Shown piece by piece: positions 20,147 to 31,788 of a DNA stretch of 64,000 nt. Source of the stretch: Linum tenue (lineage: Eukaryota > Streptophyta > Magnoliopsida > Malpighiales > Linaceae); the NCBI GenBank assembly GCA_946122785.1, contig CAMGYJ010000008.1, forward strand, positions 26,685,475 through 26,749,474, written 5' to 3'. The notes beneath the pieces are model-generated. The model did not search any database. It worked only from the letters and a program-made list of their open reading frames with translations, and had not been told where the DNA came from. A program made the translations under genes and the position numbers. Position 1 is the stretch's first letter, and the number at the start of each line of letters is the position of its first letter.

Positions 20147-20417
20147 AAAGTATGACGGCGAGGGGTTCATGAATGTGACACTATGTTTAATTTACAACTG
20201 GCCGCCATTTGTGGCCGTTGTTTAATTATATTATTTTATTATTAACTAGGTAATCAAGGACTTTTTTGGCCGACCACATGTATGCTGACTGGACAAGCTA
20301 GTTTGATATTTATAAAAATAATGAGTTGATGAGCTGTTGGCACCGTTGGGATATTGTTTTCTTAACAAAGCGTGTGGAAATAACTGTCTAAACTACAAAA
20401 TCTGTATGTTCAAGCAA

Positions 20418-20602
20418 AGGGATGGGATTAGGTGCTAACCTTTATAAGGGTTAGCACCGTGATAACTAGCAAAAATCACTACGGATTATTATAAAATCAA
20501 TACAACATCTAAGCTAAATCACTACTAATTCAAACTAGTAGTAGTTTTTCCCTTGGTTAGGACTGTGCTAACTATTGTACAATTAGCACCGTAACCCCTC
20601 CC
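20418..20602. mobile_element. Short MITE, 185 bp, with 10-base target duplication
   Basis: Imperfect inverted ends (GGGATGGGATTAGGTGCTAA at left; the reverse of the right end is GGGAGGGGTTACGGTGCTAA). GTTCAAGCAA flanks both sides (20408-20417 and 20603-20612), which suits a MULE-derived MITE. Confidence 0.75.
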
Positions 20603-20612
20603 GTTCAAGCAA

Positions 20613-21430
20613 CAATACAAATTTATTTTCAAGCAACAGTACAAATTAATCTGACAAATTCACTGTTATATTGATTTTTATTAATTTAATTATTACTTTT
20701 ATTTTTATGGGCTTACACACCTATCGCAAAATCTTAGGTTCGCCACTGATCCAGTCCGATTTAACCTGAAAGGTTTTATTACCTTATTTTAATTTATGTA
20801 TCGATTGTTTTTTGCTCGGTACTACCAATTAATTCCATTTTTTAACACGATTCATAAATTCAATTGACCAATCACGGAATTCTGTCACCAACTTACTATT
20901 ATGGGATTGATTAAATAAGAAAATCCTTAATATTTAAAACAAAATAAGGTGATCATACCCATAAAAATAGTTTATCATAAGTATTATTCATGGTGAGAAG
21001 AAAACCTATGTTTGTTTCTATGGAAAATCAAATAACGACTACTTGTGTTCTCCCACATTTATGGCCCCTTTGGAATGGCTGAATTGACAATGGATGGATA
21101 TCCGAAAGATTCCACTTGGAATGCTTTTCATTGACCTAGATTCTTTTGCAGTCTTCTGCAGCCGTCTACAAAACACCTAAAAGAAAATATTGTTTTATTT
21201 TGAGATTCGGAAAGATCGAGTTGAGGGGCCATGGAATTTTGTGTTCTAGTAAGATAGTTTATGCTTCTTCACTCTTTAGTGCTTTTTAGCCGCACTCATC
21301 AAAAAGTTCACATAAACAAGGGTTAATCAATGACCATTTTAGTCTGCTTGCTTCGGTTACTAAACGCGCTTTCTGGCGGCGGAGCCAAAATTCTAAAGGT
21401 ATTCCTAAAATAAAAAATAAAATAAAAAAG
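20613..21430. other. Gene-free spacer
   Basis: Nothing coding is seen. A short duplicated TTCAAGCAACA(A/G)TACAAATT segment occurs at about 20604-20647. Confidence 0.45.
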
Positions 21431-21449
21431 TTGGTCGGAGACGGAGACG

Positions 21450-22237
21450 ATGGAGCATTTGTTTCTTGATTGTCCAGTTGCTAGGGTTTTGTGGGATTAT
21501 GCGGGGCTGGAGTATCTTGGCCAAGGGTTACCTCGGTTTACTTTCCGCCTATTCCTTAAAAAGCTACTGTCGCTTATCCACCAACCTCAGTTGGTAATGG
21601 CCGTTGTTGCTATCCTTTGGAGAATTTGGCGGTCTCGTAATTGGGTTGTCTTAGAAGGCAAGCAATTTGGGACCCCAGCCCTTATGAGGCAGTATCATAA
21701 GCAGTACCATGAATGGATATGTTTACCTACCAGTAGGGTGCAGCGGGTCCCTCACGCGGTTAATCAAATTGCAGGGGATACTGCTCCCCCTTGTCCGTTT
21801 GTGTGTCGATGGGATGGGGCGGTTAAGTTTGCATCCCACTCGGCCGGAGGAATGGTTGTTATGGACCAGCCGGGGATGGTTTTGATGGCTAAAGGGTTCC
21901 ATTTTGCTGGGATTGATAACCCTTTGCTTGCTGAGATCCTCTCACTCTGGGAAGCGATTCTTTGGTGTAGCGGGATTGGGTTTGACCAGATGCGGTTTGA
22001 AGGGGACGCGAAGACGATTATTGATAAAATCAACCAAGCGGATACGAGGGATAGCCGGGTTGGAGCTCTCCTTTAAGATGGTCTGAATTGTTATCTAACC
22101 ATAGTGGGTTCTCTGTGCGGTTTGTAGATCGACATAGTAATAGGGTAGCCCATTTGGTGGCTAAAAAGGCCCTTCATTTGTATCTGACTGCGAGTCGCTT
22201 CTTTGATTTTATGGTCTGGTTAAATTTCAGGATGTGA
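21450..22237 (+). pseudogene. L1-type LINE ORF2 C-terminal end (zf-RVT and RNase H)
   Basis: The frame begins inside the zf-RVT region (EHLFLDCPVARVLWDYAG), passes LWRIWRSRNWVVLEG and enters an RNase H domain (WDGAVKFASHSAGGMV, then LLAEILSLWEAILW, and FEGDAKTIIDKI). A frameshift near 22070 is required to reach the end FVDRHSNRVAHLVAKKAL and the stop at 22235-22237. A short A-rich tail follows at about 22275. The 5' part is missing, as is usual for LINE insertions. Such domains also occur in host-annotated RNase H proteins, but zf-RVT plus RNase H in this order is typical of plant L1. Confidence 0.85.
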
Positions 22238-22689
22238 CTGTCTATTTTCTGATCAATATATGATTATCTTTTGTAAAAATTAAAAGATCGAGGCTCATCA
22301 CAATCTCTTCTTCCGCTTCGGCTACTTTAATGAAATTGTTGGGCCAATTTTGCTAAAATTTAAAAGATTTGAATCTACGAACTACATGTTCTACATTAGT
22401 GTTGTTTCCGAGCGAGAATTTTTTTTGTTTGAATTCAATAAATGCACCTTTGACTTCTTGAACAACAACAACAATACGGTTCACACCTCTCCGAACATTG
22501 TTCGAACATGCGTGTTTGATGTTTTTGATGGTTTTTTGGGAACAAGCTACGTCAATTACTCCTACTCCTATGGAGGTTCAATGAGCGCTCCGTAAACTAA
22601 AGGTTATAGCTAAATTGCAGAGAAAGGATAAATTTTTGACTTTGTGCGTCAAATGTTTTGTGGAACCCGTTTACAATCTTAGTTTCTCC

Positions 22690-22697
22690 TATTTATA
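22690..22697 (-). promoter_or_regulatory. TATA box on the - strand
   Basis: On the - strand the sequence reads GGCTATAAATAGGAGAAAC, a strong plant TATA consensus, in the candidate 3' LTR of element C. Confidence 0.5.
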
Positions 22698-23009
22698 GCC
22701 ACTAGATGTAACTGTCTTAGTAACCGCCTTGGTAACTGCTAGCTGACCTCTTGCTCCAGACTGCCGCGAGGTCCTCATTGTTGCCTTGTTGACCAGTTGG
22801 TAACTATCATTAGGGTGGCTTGGCATAAGGCCTGATGAGTTGACGTCCATCTTGTCGCCTCGTCTTGACTAGAAAGGGTTGGGACCTCCTTGTCTTAATT
22901 CCATCACATTGGCCATCCCATCGGGCCTCCTTTGCGACCCTAGCAGCTCTGATGATTCCATACTTAGCTCATTTGATGTCTTCGTAAAATCTTCATCTCA
23001 TTATCTTGT

Positions 23010-23445
23010 TAGCCAGACCTTGTAATCACCCTGATACCTTGTCGTCTCACTGACTTGACACCCCCTTCTACCAAGCCAACCCCGTCGGCTTGGTCTCCAT
23101 ACTTAGTTTTTGATATCTCATCAAGTTGGTGATACATACTTAGTTTAATATCTATACTTAGCTTTTGGGAGGTTTGATAACTTGATAACAAACTTGTCTT
23201 GCTGGCTTGATACCTTGTTCCCTGGATACCAAGCCTGCCTTGCCGACTTGGTGTCCATACTTAGTCATATTTCACATCTCTCTACCAAGGCTGCTTTGTT
23301 AGCTTGATACCCTGTCGTTTGGCTTCCTGTTGCTATGGGATCCCATACTTGGCCAAATTTCATGTTGTGGTACCAGGCCTGCCTTTCCGGTTTGGTACCT
23401 TGTTGGCTTAATACTTAGCCAATTTTCATGTCTCTTGTAGTAAAC
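23010..23445. repeat. Degenerate tandem repeats around CCATACTTAG
   Basis: At least six loose copies of a unit with a GGCTTGATACCTTGT or CTTGGT core followed by (C)CATACTTAG. Spacing varies between about 40 and 70 bases. Confidence 0.6.
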
Positions 23446-23707
23446 AAATGTCCCCTACTACTTAGTGCATAAGGATTATGGGCTAAGTAGTTTACACCAA
23501 CTATGCACAAAACTCTCATTGGCTTTATAAATAAAAACCAAACCATTAGAACCCCTAACCACCCGTACACACAGCGACTAACCATAACTTTTGAAATCGC
23601 CATAAGTTACCAAGTCGTTTTAGTTAAATTTTCCTTAGCCAAAATATTGGCTTTAAGTTACACAGACCACCACGTTTCACTGCCTGAATTTAATAAGCTA
23701 TAAGACT

Positions 23708-24143
23708 AGGGTGGCTATACGGTCCAGTCTGATTAAATTGGACCGAATTAATCTGTTCCCAATCCAGTCTTTTTGAAAATATAGGGACCAAAGTTGGATT
23801 GGGTACATTCTGGTTTTGATCCGGTCCGATTTTATCTCAGTCCGGTCCTAATCCAATTTTGACTTGTTTTACCCATTTTGACCATGTTGCAGAACGGAGG
23901 GAAGTTGGCCCGCGGTCGGAGAGGAGATGTCTGAATGGAGCGGAAGGTCGGAGGGAGTTCGGCGTCGGTCGATGTGTCGGAGGGATTGGTAACCCAGACT
24001 AGATTGATCTGGGTTTTTTACTAATTCTAGGACCAAAGACGGGATTGGATTGTTTTACATTCGGTCCCGATCTCAATTGGTCCGGGTTTATACGGTCCAG
24101 GTTCGAGTAAAATTAAAAAACCGGAACCAAATAACCAGCCCTA
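23708..24143. mobile_element. hAT-type MITE, copy 1
   Basis: Begins AGGGTGGCTATACGGTCCAG and ends AACCAGCCCTA, with many GGTCCGG-type words at both ends. It is closely parallel to the copy at 24359-24794. No clear 8-base duplication remains. Confidence 0.6.
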
Positions 24144-24358
24144 GGAAAAACACTGAGGCTAACATACGCCGAACTATGCAATTGAGTCACCTAATGGCCA
24201 AACCAATCTCGTCCCCACTTATGCAAAGCCTACAAAAACCCTAGGAAGAAAATCCGTTTCCTCCAAAGATTCGGCCGTTTGGCCAAATAAATTATTATTA
24301 TTATTAATTTATTTTAAGTTACCCATCCAGTCCCCAGCGGAACAACTGTGTATCCTCT

Positions 24359-24794
24359 AAGGGTGGCTATACGGTCCGTTCCGGTTAAATTGGTCCAAAT
24401 TGATCCGATCCAGTCCGGTCTTTTTGAAAATATAAGAACCAAATATTGGATTGGATACAGTCCGGTCTTGACCCGGTCAGGTCCCAACTCCGTCTTGATT
24501 TTATATTGAGCTTGTGGGGATTCGAGTGGACTAAGGCCTGAAAGGGTGAGGAGTTGGTTAAGTTTTGTACTAAGTGCAAAGGTTTGTGACCGTTTATGCA
24601 AATTACCCTTAAGTTTTGGGTGTTGAGCTCTCTTATCCAGTCTTTATCCAGTTTTCGATCCAGTCCCGAACGGTTTTTTACCTCAAGTCTAAGCCCAAAG
24701 ATTGGATTGGAGTGTTTACTATCTGGTCCCGGTCCGGGTTATACTGTTCGATTTCGGATAAAACCAAAAATCCGGACCAAATAGTCAGGCCTAA
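24359..24794. mobile_element. hAT-type MITE, copy 2
   Basis: Begins AAGGGTGGCTATACGGTCCG and ends AGTCAGGCCTAA. It is flanked by TATCCTCT (24351-24358) and TATCCTCA (24795-24802), a 7-of-8 match to an 8-base duplication as made by hAT transposases. Confidence 0.7.
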
Positions 24795-25065
24795 TATCCT
24801 CAGTCGGCCTGATGGCCATTATTTTTTTTTTCTTTCAGTCGAATGGGGACTACTGGGTGGAAAATAATTTCGATCTCCTTCTCGGCTTGTTGTTTGCCAA
24901 GTAACCCCGTACCATTACTCTTTTTGAGTTTTTTTTAATAAAAGAATGCATTTTCCTTACCTTATATGGTAATGACTCTTAATTTTCTTTTACTTGTGGG
25001 ATTCCACTTCAATAAAATCTTTTCCATAAATGAAAATATTCTCTAAATCAAGTTTTCCCCAACTC

Positions 25066-25073
25066 TATAAATA
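25066..25073 (+). promoter_or_regulatory. TATA box for the antisense ORF
   Basis: CTCTATAAATAGAGACC lies 269 bases upstream of the ATG at 25335, followed by a typical CA-rich leader (CTTCACATACTTCAACACAC). A possible 5' UTR intron starts at CAAG|GTGAGA near 25167. Confidence 0.65.
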
Positions 25074-25334
25074 GAGACCACCCCCTTACATTCTTCACAT
25101 ACTTCAACACACAAAATTCCACCAAGAGCTCACAATATCAACGTGGTCTCCAAGCAAGCAAAGCAAGGTGAGAGAAGAAGTTCTCTATCTCCACTAATGG
25201 TCGTCGGCCATCCATTTTTTTCCTATTAACATGGTCTTTTTTTTGTCAGTTGATGCATGGAGTGGTAGGCCAAACTAGGCATGCCATGTCTTATCATGAC
25301 CAAGTCTAATCATACATAATCGTAATTTTGTAAG

Positions 25335-28300
25335 ATGGCTGACCCCGAGTATGAAAAGGAGAGGATGATAGCTACACGCGAGTACCGCAAGGAGTTCAAA
25401 GGGCTAGAAAAGCAAAAAGGAGTTAAGATGGTCTATTTGGATGTCAAAGACAATGGAGTTGGCATGCTTAGCCCCTACATCCTTCACCAGTGGCGGCGAC
25501 GAGCTAATCTACAAGGCCAACCCAAAAATCATCATCATTCTTTCACCTCACCGGACAAAGAAGCTGATCAGGTCATGGCCCCATCAAGACCCTATGTACA
25601 ACAGTTGGTATAATAGGATGAAGAAGGATAATGAGACCATCACCCTTTGGGCTCAAGTTCGAATTGATTGACTCATTCATCTAATGACAGATATTAAGGA
25701 CCTCGAACCATTTACGGTTGGCTCCTTCAAATTTACAGAGATTAAGAGACCAAGAATAAATATCCTCATTCACGGGTTGCTCCTTCAGCTATCTTCATAG
25801 CCAATGCAATCCGGATCCCTCTAACCCTGTCACCCATCAAGAGCGAGCAGGATTCCTTCACTATTGGCTATACAAGTTTGTCATTTGTCTTGGGACCCTA
25901 AGCCCCCATCAAGGTCTCTCAAAAGTATCTCATTACCTCGCTGATGGGTACGTGGAATATGACCTTGCAGAGATCATTCTTGGCCACCTCTACCATGACA
26001 TGCACACCTTGTTTGACCAAGTTACTTTCGGTACCACCATCATGGGTTCCGGCCCCCTTTGGTTGGTGCATCTATGGCTCCAAGCCTACTTCCCAATGTT
26101 TCGGAAGGAGTTGCCCGCTATGAAGTCTGTAAGCCGAAAACATCTTCCGCTTACTTATGGTAACTACTACAACCATTCTGTGTCCTTAGGAAAGAAATTT
26201 GAAGAATGCTTCTCCATCTTCTATGGTCTGAAGTCTCTTGATAGCTTCACCCCTTCAGACCCCGTCTCCTTGGTCCACCATCATTCACAAGGACTTTCAA
26301 AGTGAGACCCAAAAACAAAGATGAACGTGATGAATATCGATGTTTGTGCTCCAATGGAAAGATTGGACTTGGGCACGAGACCTTATACTCTTCCCCGTGG
26401 GGCCGAAAACTAGACACGTTCACCGAGGTTTACAACCCACACTTCGCGGCTCGTAAATTTGACCTCATGCAAATGTGACCATTATCTCTGCTGCACTCAC
26501 CCAACTTTGCAGCACCCATGAAACGTAAGTCTTTGAAGGCAGAAGAGGTGGACAAGTTGATGATGTGGCAAAGTATACAAGGGGAGACCACGAAGTTAAA
26601 GTGTTTTGAGCCAAGGAAGGATGCATTGTCCCAGGTCTTTCAAATGGTATTTCCAGGCAAAATGGAGAACTTGAGTCTTTTGATGGTTCATGCCCCGTCA
26701 TAGCACCAAGGTTGATTGACAATGTTCCAAAAAACAACCGTTCGGAAGCCATCAAGTCCAACAACCAAGGCAAGAGTGTAAAAGAAACCGACCCCTCCTC
26801 CATCACTTCCAAGGCTAAACGACGAGCATGTAAGCTTCCTCCCTCTCAAACTCTTTGTCATTCTTAGAATTTTCCCCATATCTTTTGAGTTCACCTACAA
26901 CTTTGTTTTCAAATGTAGGTCTTAGTGTAGATAGCCCCCCTAGATATACCAAGCACAAGGTTTCTTTAAAGGATCTACCAGTAAGTGCTAAACCATCTTG
27001 CTAGTTCATCTTCCTTAGATCAATACCCTAATAAGAATTTTCTTTAAAGTCTTTGTCCTCAGTTGAGAGCGAGGAAGAAAACCTCCCTAGAGACAATGTA
27101 GACGACAGGGGTTAAGACGATGAGGGCTCGAAGCTAGTAGATGACAACTCCGCCGATGAGGACCACCCCATAACAATATCTTCAGATTCAAACACTAATA
27201 CTGAGCCTACAGGGCCCAGCTGAATGGAGATTCCGGACAAGGCACCTTCAACCCTATAACCCCAACCATCTCCTTTGTCTATCCATGAAGATCTCATCCA
27301 GCTGAAGGATTCAAACCTCTCATCGTCAAACTTGGCAGTGACAAGTGGATCCCCTTCAGGTTCGATCAACCGAACGATTGTACCTCGCACTTCATCATTC
27401 GGCCCTCTTGGATTTGGAATTCACACTCAGAAGCTTCCCACCTTTACTGCTCCCTTGCCATCAAAATGTGCACCTTTCCAAGTGCCGGCGACCAACTTGT
27501 TCTCTTCAAGCCATCAAACCAACGCGTCCCACCTAGCTATCTTGGAGAACAATCTCTTTAATGATTTGGAGGATGGCATCGGAAACAAGCACATGGAGAG
27601 TACCCTCAATGTCAATGACTATCAACACCCCACCGAGTACCATGATACCCATCGTACTTTACAAGGATCTAGCACTGGACCATCCACTATCAACATGGCT
27701 GAGACCGAGCGGGATATATTATCTTCCTCTACCACTCTAGAATTCCAAACTACCACCAGTGGCACTATCCCAACCCTGGTAAGCACCACAACCTACTCTC
27801 ATCTTTTTTATATATAAATAGGCTTGTTAATAACTTAATTAAAACCATTGCAGTATCTAAGTTCACTCGACCACAGCTTCGAGCTCCTCCAAAACTTAGA
27901 ATCACTTGGTAAAGAAGCCCAACTCGTTGCCCCCTCTTCTGAAGCCATATGTGCTGCCCTTCTTGAGCTGGACCGCTACCTCTCACTCCTAAGCAGGCAA
28001 TCTTAGCCAAGACTCACTGGCCTACCCAAGCTCTTGAATCACTATGCAACCTTGTTGTGCTCAAATCACTGCCAGGACTGGACAAGAATAAGATGTCCAT
28101 TTTACAAGCCGCCGGGAATAGTCTCGGATTCAACAAATCTACAATAGAGAAGGCCATCCATCAAGAAAACCAAGTTGTTAATAGGGAATCCATACAAGCC
28201 AACTACACCAAAATGACTGCTGAATGCAAGACTATGAAGGATGACCTTATTGGTTTCAAAGCAAGGGAAGCAGCTCGCCAAACCAAGATAGCCGAACTCG

Positions 28301-28422
28301 AGAAAGAGCTTGCCCAAGTTCGTGCAAAGGCTGCCAAGGACCAAGCTCAACATGTCGACATGTCTCAAATCTTCCAACAGCTAGTGGGAGAGGCTCTTAG
28401 CCTCAAGGAAACAATGGGTTGA
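25335..28422 (+). pseudogene. Antisense additional ORF of element C (plant mobile domain plus coiled coil)
   Basis: A multi-exon coding region on the + strand, opposite to the gag-pol of element C. It starts MADPEYEKERMIATREYRKE. After a frameshift near 25600 and several stops it reaches a plant-mobile-domain-like segment (HYWLYKFVICLGTLSPHQ, DLAEIILGHLYHDMHTL, GPLWLVHLWLQAYFP; about 25860-26110). A Ser/Thr-rich middle (27275-27780) ends at a good splice donor CTG|GTAAGC, and a strong coiled coil (AELEKELAQVRAKAAKDQAQ) closes it at 28422. Tat-lineage Ty3 elements are known to carry extra ORFs of this kind, sometimes antisense at the 3' end. The function is unknown. Confidence 0.7.
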
Positions 28423-28934
28423 ATGACTCCTATGGCATAGCTAGCTCACGAGAAGGAACAAGCCCTCTTTGTGTACAAGACTCATCATGCTACCTTCCTC
28501 AAGCTACGGGATATTGTCAAAGAGGATCTCTGCCACATGCCTGGCTAAATCATCCATACTTCATATTGTTTTTCTTTTTCCTTTGGCTCGCTTTTACGAT
28601 TTGAGACATTCAGCTTAGCCATGGATTTGGCTTTTATTTTTCCTCTTTTGGTTTTCATATGACTCGACCCTTTAGTGCTTGCCCTTGGCGGGATGTTCTT
28701 TTCATTGCCTTAGCAATAAATTTTCTGTTTTATTAATAAAGTGTGATCCCAATCTACCTGGCTTCACCGCATCCACTATCAATGTTATACTTTTATCTCA
28801 ATATACCCTGCATGTCATGGCTAGCTACTCAAGCCATTCTCCATCATGAGGGTATCATGTCATGACTTAGTATGTGGGATGCTTGGCATGCCGGCCACCA
28901 TGGTGGCCTACTAACATTGAAACCCTTGACACCC
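28423..28934. other. Junction between the antisense ORF and pol of element C
   Basis: The two genes are convergent here, tail to tail. AATAAA words occur near 28712 and 28732 on the + strand. No coding frame is supported. Confidence 0.45.
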
Positions 28935-29957
28935 CACATCCCAAAGAGAAGGAAAATAAGGCTTGAGATACTTACCATTGATCAATCGATCATGAAAAAC
29001 ACCATTTAGATCTTTTAGCAAATAGGCTCTATTGGGCCGGGTGGCATGGACAATGAAGGGTCCATGCCACTTGAGAGATCATTTGCCAAAGTTGGGATCT
29101 TTATCCCCAATGGGTAAGTGTAATTTCCATACGAGCTCTTCTTTTTCAAAAGAATTGTGCTTAACCCTCTTGTTGTAAGAGCGTGCCACCTTATCCTTTT
29201 GCACCCTTATGTTATCAAGTGCTTTGAGTTGAAGCTCATCAAGATCACAGAATTCCAACATCATGGACTCATAGTACTCTAAGGGCATTAGATCATGTTG
29301 CCTCATGTATCTCAATAACTACATGGTGACATTCGATAAACCCATACGGCTTTTGACAAGACTTTATGCCACTTCCTCGAGTTATTTTCAATCATTCTAG
29401 GCAATATACCCTTCACCCCCTTGTTGGATGCTTCAGCTTGACCATTGGCTTGACATAGTAAGGAGTAGAGTGTATGATCTTGATGCTTTATTCTTCAGCA
29501 AAAGCCATAATTCCCCTCCCATGAACACGGCACCCCAGTTAGCTGTTATGGTGGCTGGCAAGCCAAACCTGTGTATTATATTCTCTTTGATGAACTTGAT
29601 GATTTCTCCTTGATTAACCATTGTAATTGGCTGGGCTTCCACCCATTTGGTGAAGCGATCAGTTTCCAAGATGACAATGTATATCTATAAGAAAATGCTG
29701 GATAAATCTTCCCAATCAAGTCCATGGACCATCCAAAAGAAAGGCCAAGGCTTGATGATATAGTTCAAGTCGATGGCCGAGGCTCTCTGCATCGGGCCAT
29801 GTCATTGACAAGCCTCAAACCCCCTAGAAAAAGCGGTACAATCTTCGCCGATGGATGGCCAGTGTTACCCATATCGGTGGAGTACAAATCTCATAGAAGG
29901 GCCTGCTTGATGATCACCACATATCCCTTCATGAACCTCACCCATGGCTTGTAGACC
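28935..29957 (-). pseudogene. Element C (Tat-type Ty3) integrase, 3' part
   Basis: On the - strand, starting at 29957: the zinc-binding N domain region (GEVHEGICGDHQAG, then CQ*HGP), the start of the core (TDRFTKWVEAQPITMVNQ, then HRFGLPATITANWGAVF, where the usual second-Asp context TDRG is altered to TANWG), and the C-terminal domain (QKDKVARSYNKRVK, then HATRPNRAYLLKDLNG). Stops and frameshifts occur throughout. The piece continues directly from the pol fragment ending at 42637 once element B is removed, which shows that B inserted into this gene. Confidence 0.85.
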
Positions 29958-30443
29958 TGACTCACTCCTACTGTCACTCTAGAAAATGGCCAAGTGTAAC
30001 CACTTCCTAAAGCGTAGTATAGCGTGTTTGGGTTTTAATGTCAACCCGGGTCCTAGATGTGATGACTACTCAGTGAATTCTTATTATCTAGCGGTGAAAC
30101 TTTAGTGCAGGTTCAAACAAGAAAAACAAGCAAAGCAATTAAACGATTGTTTTCAAGTCAAGAGAGGTCAGCAGGATATGGTTCCCCCTAGACTGCAGTT
30201 AAGACGGATTGCAATTTACCAAGTTCAGTTTCTATGATAGTTATACTGCGGGAGGTTCTTAAACAGTCTGAAGTCTCGACTAAAGGTCTCCAGACCCTCT
30301 CACTCTGAGTCCCCAGCGGGCGACTAACCTCCACCGGAGTAAACAGATTGAGGCCCTAACGAACCAAACCTCCACTACCGAAGTAAATTCGGTACAGAAT
30401 AGTGAACTGGCTCCTCGACTAAAGTCGCCAATTCACTACCTTC
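29958..30443 (-). repeat. 3' LTR of element B, distal segment
   Basis: Starts TGACTCACTCCTACTGTCAC and matches 41276-41761 at nearly every position. It is cut at CCTTC by the insertion at 30444 and resumes at 34587. Confidence 0.95.
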
Positions 30444-31236
30444 TGTCGTAACCGCCCCTCCGCATCGGGGTACCCGTCGCGATTTGCTCGGAGTCGCCAT
30501 CGACCATATTTTGGGGTGGGTCGAACACCCTTTTCCGGTTTTGATTCTTTTTGTTAAAACCAGAATTCTGGTCTGCGAATTTTAGATTTGTTCTAGATTC
30601 GGGAGTACGGTTACGTGTAGGGAAGTGTATTCACACCCCACAACGCCCCATGACGGGTACTACTTAAAATCGCTAAGTTTTAAAAGGGTTGGGTGTATTA
30701 TTAATTGGGATTTTTTTGTGTATTTCATTAAAATATTTGGTTTTTTTAATTAGTTTGAATTTAAATTGTTAGAGTCCAATTGAACGATGTTATCGGTATA
30801 AACTTGAGTTTAAAGTTGCCGGTTTTCACGTCTATTGACGTAACGAAAGGTTTTTTAGATTGGTTGGACTCGAACCTATCGGTTGCCTACGTACCCGGGT
30901 TAACCGGGATCAAAGTCCACGTAGTTCGAATGGTGACTTTAATGATTTAAAACGTAATTTTAACCACGTTCCAAACGATCATAGCTCTTGACTTTGATTC
31001 GTTTTAAGTGTAATTTTTATCGCTTTTCACTGAAAGTGATTATCGCATTATAATTTCGTTACTGAAATTAAAATTTATGTCTTGCAAGGATTTTAGTATT
31101 TAGGAAGTAATTCGATGCATCGGACAAGAAGCGAAATAAACTTAATCCGCATCTTAACATTTCGTATTAAGGATATTAAATAACAAAATTAAATGAGAGG
31201 ATTAAATTGATGCATAACAGGCGAACAGCCTAATTG

Positions 31237-31298
31237 GCTGGGGTTGTGTCAGGTCGAATTCTACTCCGAGAATGCGGGTTCGATACCCGCCGTCTCCA
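31237..31298 (+). other. tRNA-like T-arm with perfect Pol III B box
   Basis: GCGGG-TTCGATA-CCCGC (31274-31290) is a perfect 5-base stem with a 7-base T loop and an exact B box GGTTCGATACC, followed by CGTCTCCA like an acceptor 3' strand. The upstream TGGCTGGGGTTG is a weak A box. There is no matching 5' acceptor strand, so this is not a tRNA gene; it may be a SINE-like fragment. Confidence 0.35.
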
Positions 31299-31320
31299 AT
31301 TTTACAGATTTTCTCTTTTG

Positions 31321-31788
31321 GTGCGGCTAAAGGGGGAAGGGCAGTTTGGTAAAAAAAATCCAAAAACGCGGTGGCAAAGGAGTGTAGTTATTAAGAAACC
31401 CTAGGGGTAAATCGGTCTTTCTCGAATGGGTATAAATTCATCTTTTTGGACAAAAAAATCAAACCCTAATCTATCCTAACCTAACCGGCCGCCTCTCTCT
31501 TCACTCTCCCTCAATCCTCTCGTTTCTCTAACTCTCTTCCAGAGAAACAAACGAGTGCGGCTAAAGGGGGAAGGGCAGTTTGGTAAAAAAAATCCAAAAA
31601 CGCGGTGGCAAAGGAGTGTAGTTATTAAGAAACCCTAGGGGTAAATCGGTCTTTCTCGAATGGGTATAAATTCATCTTTTTGGACAAAAAAATCAAACCC
31701 TAATCTATCCTAACCTAACCGGCCGCCTCTCTCTTCACTCTCCCTCAATCCTCTCGTTTCTCTAACTCTCTTCCAGAGAAACAAACGA
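31321..31788 (+). repeat. Exact 234-base tandem duplication carrying a promoter-like block
   Basis: 31321-31554 is repeated at 31555-31788 with no difference seen. Each copy has GGGTATAAATTCATC (TATA-like, 31431 and 31665), then CAAACCCTAATC and a CT-rich leader. Confidence 0.9.

Larger units (their letters stand above)
22600..25020 (-). other. Probable 3' LTR region of the Tat-type element C, with inserted MITEs
   Basis: This lies between the antisense ORF of element C and the LINE, where the 3' LTR of C would be expected. It has no coding content, a good TATA box on the - strand (22690-22697), a block of degenerate repeats (23010-23445) and two hAT-type MITEs. Exact LTR ends were not found, and the 5' LTR of C is not recognisable for comparison, so the call is tentative. 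Confidence 0.35.

Noticed and set aside
22350..22595. 81-codon frame with a poly-Asn stretch
   Set aside because: AT-rich, no domain, no promoter or partner exon seen.
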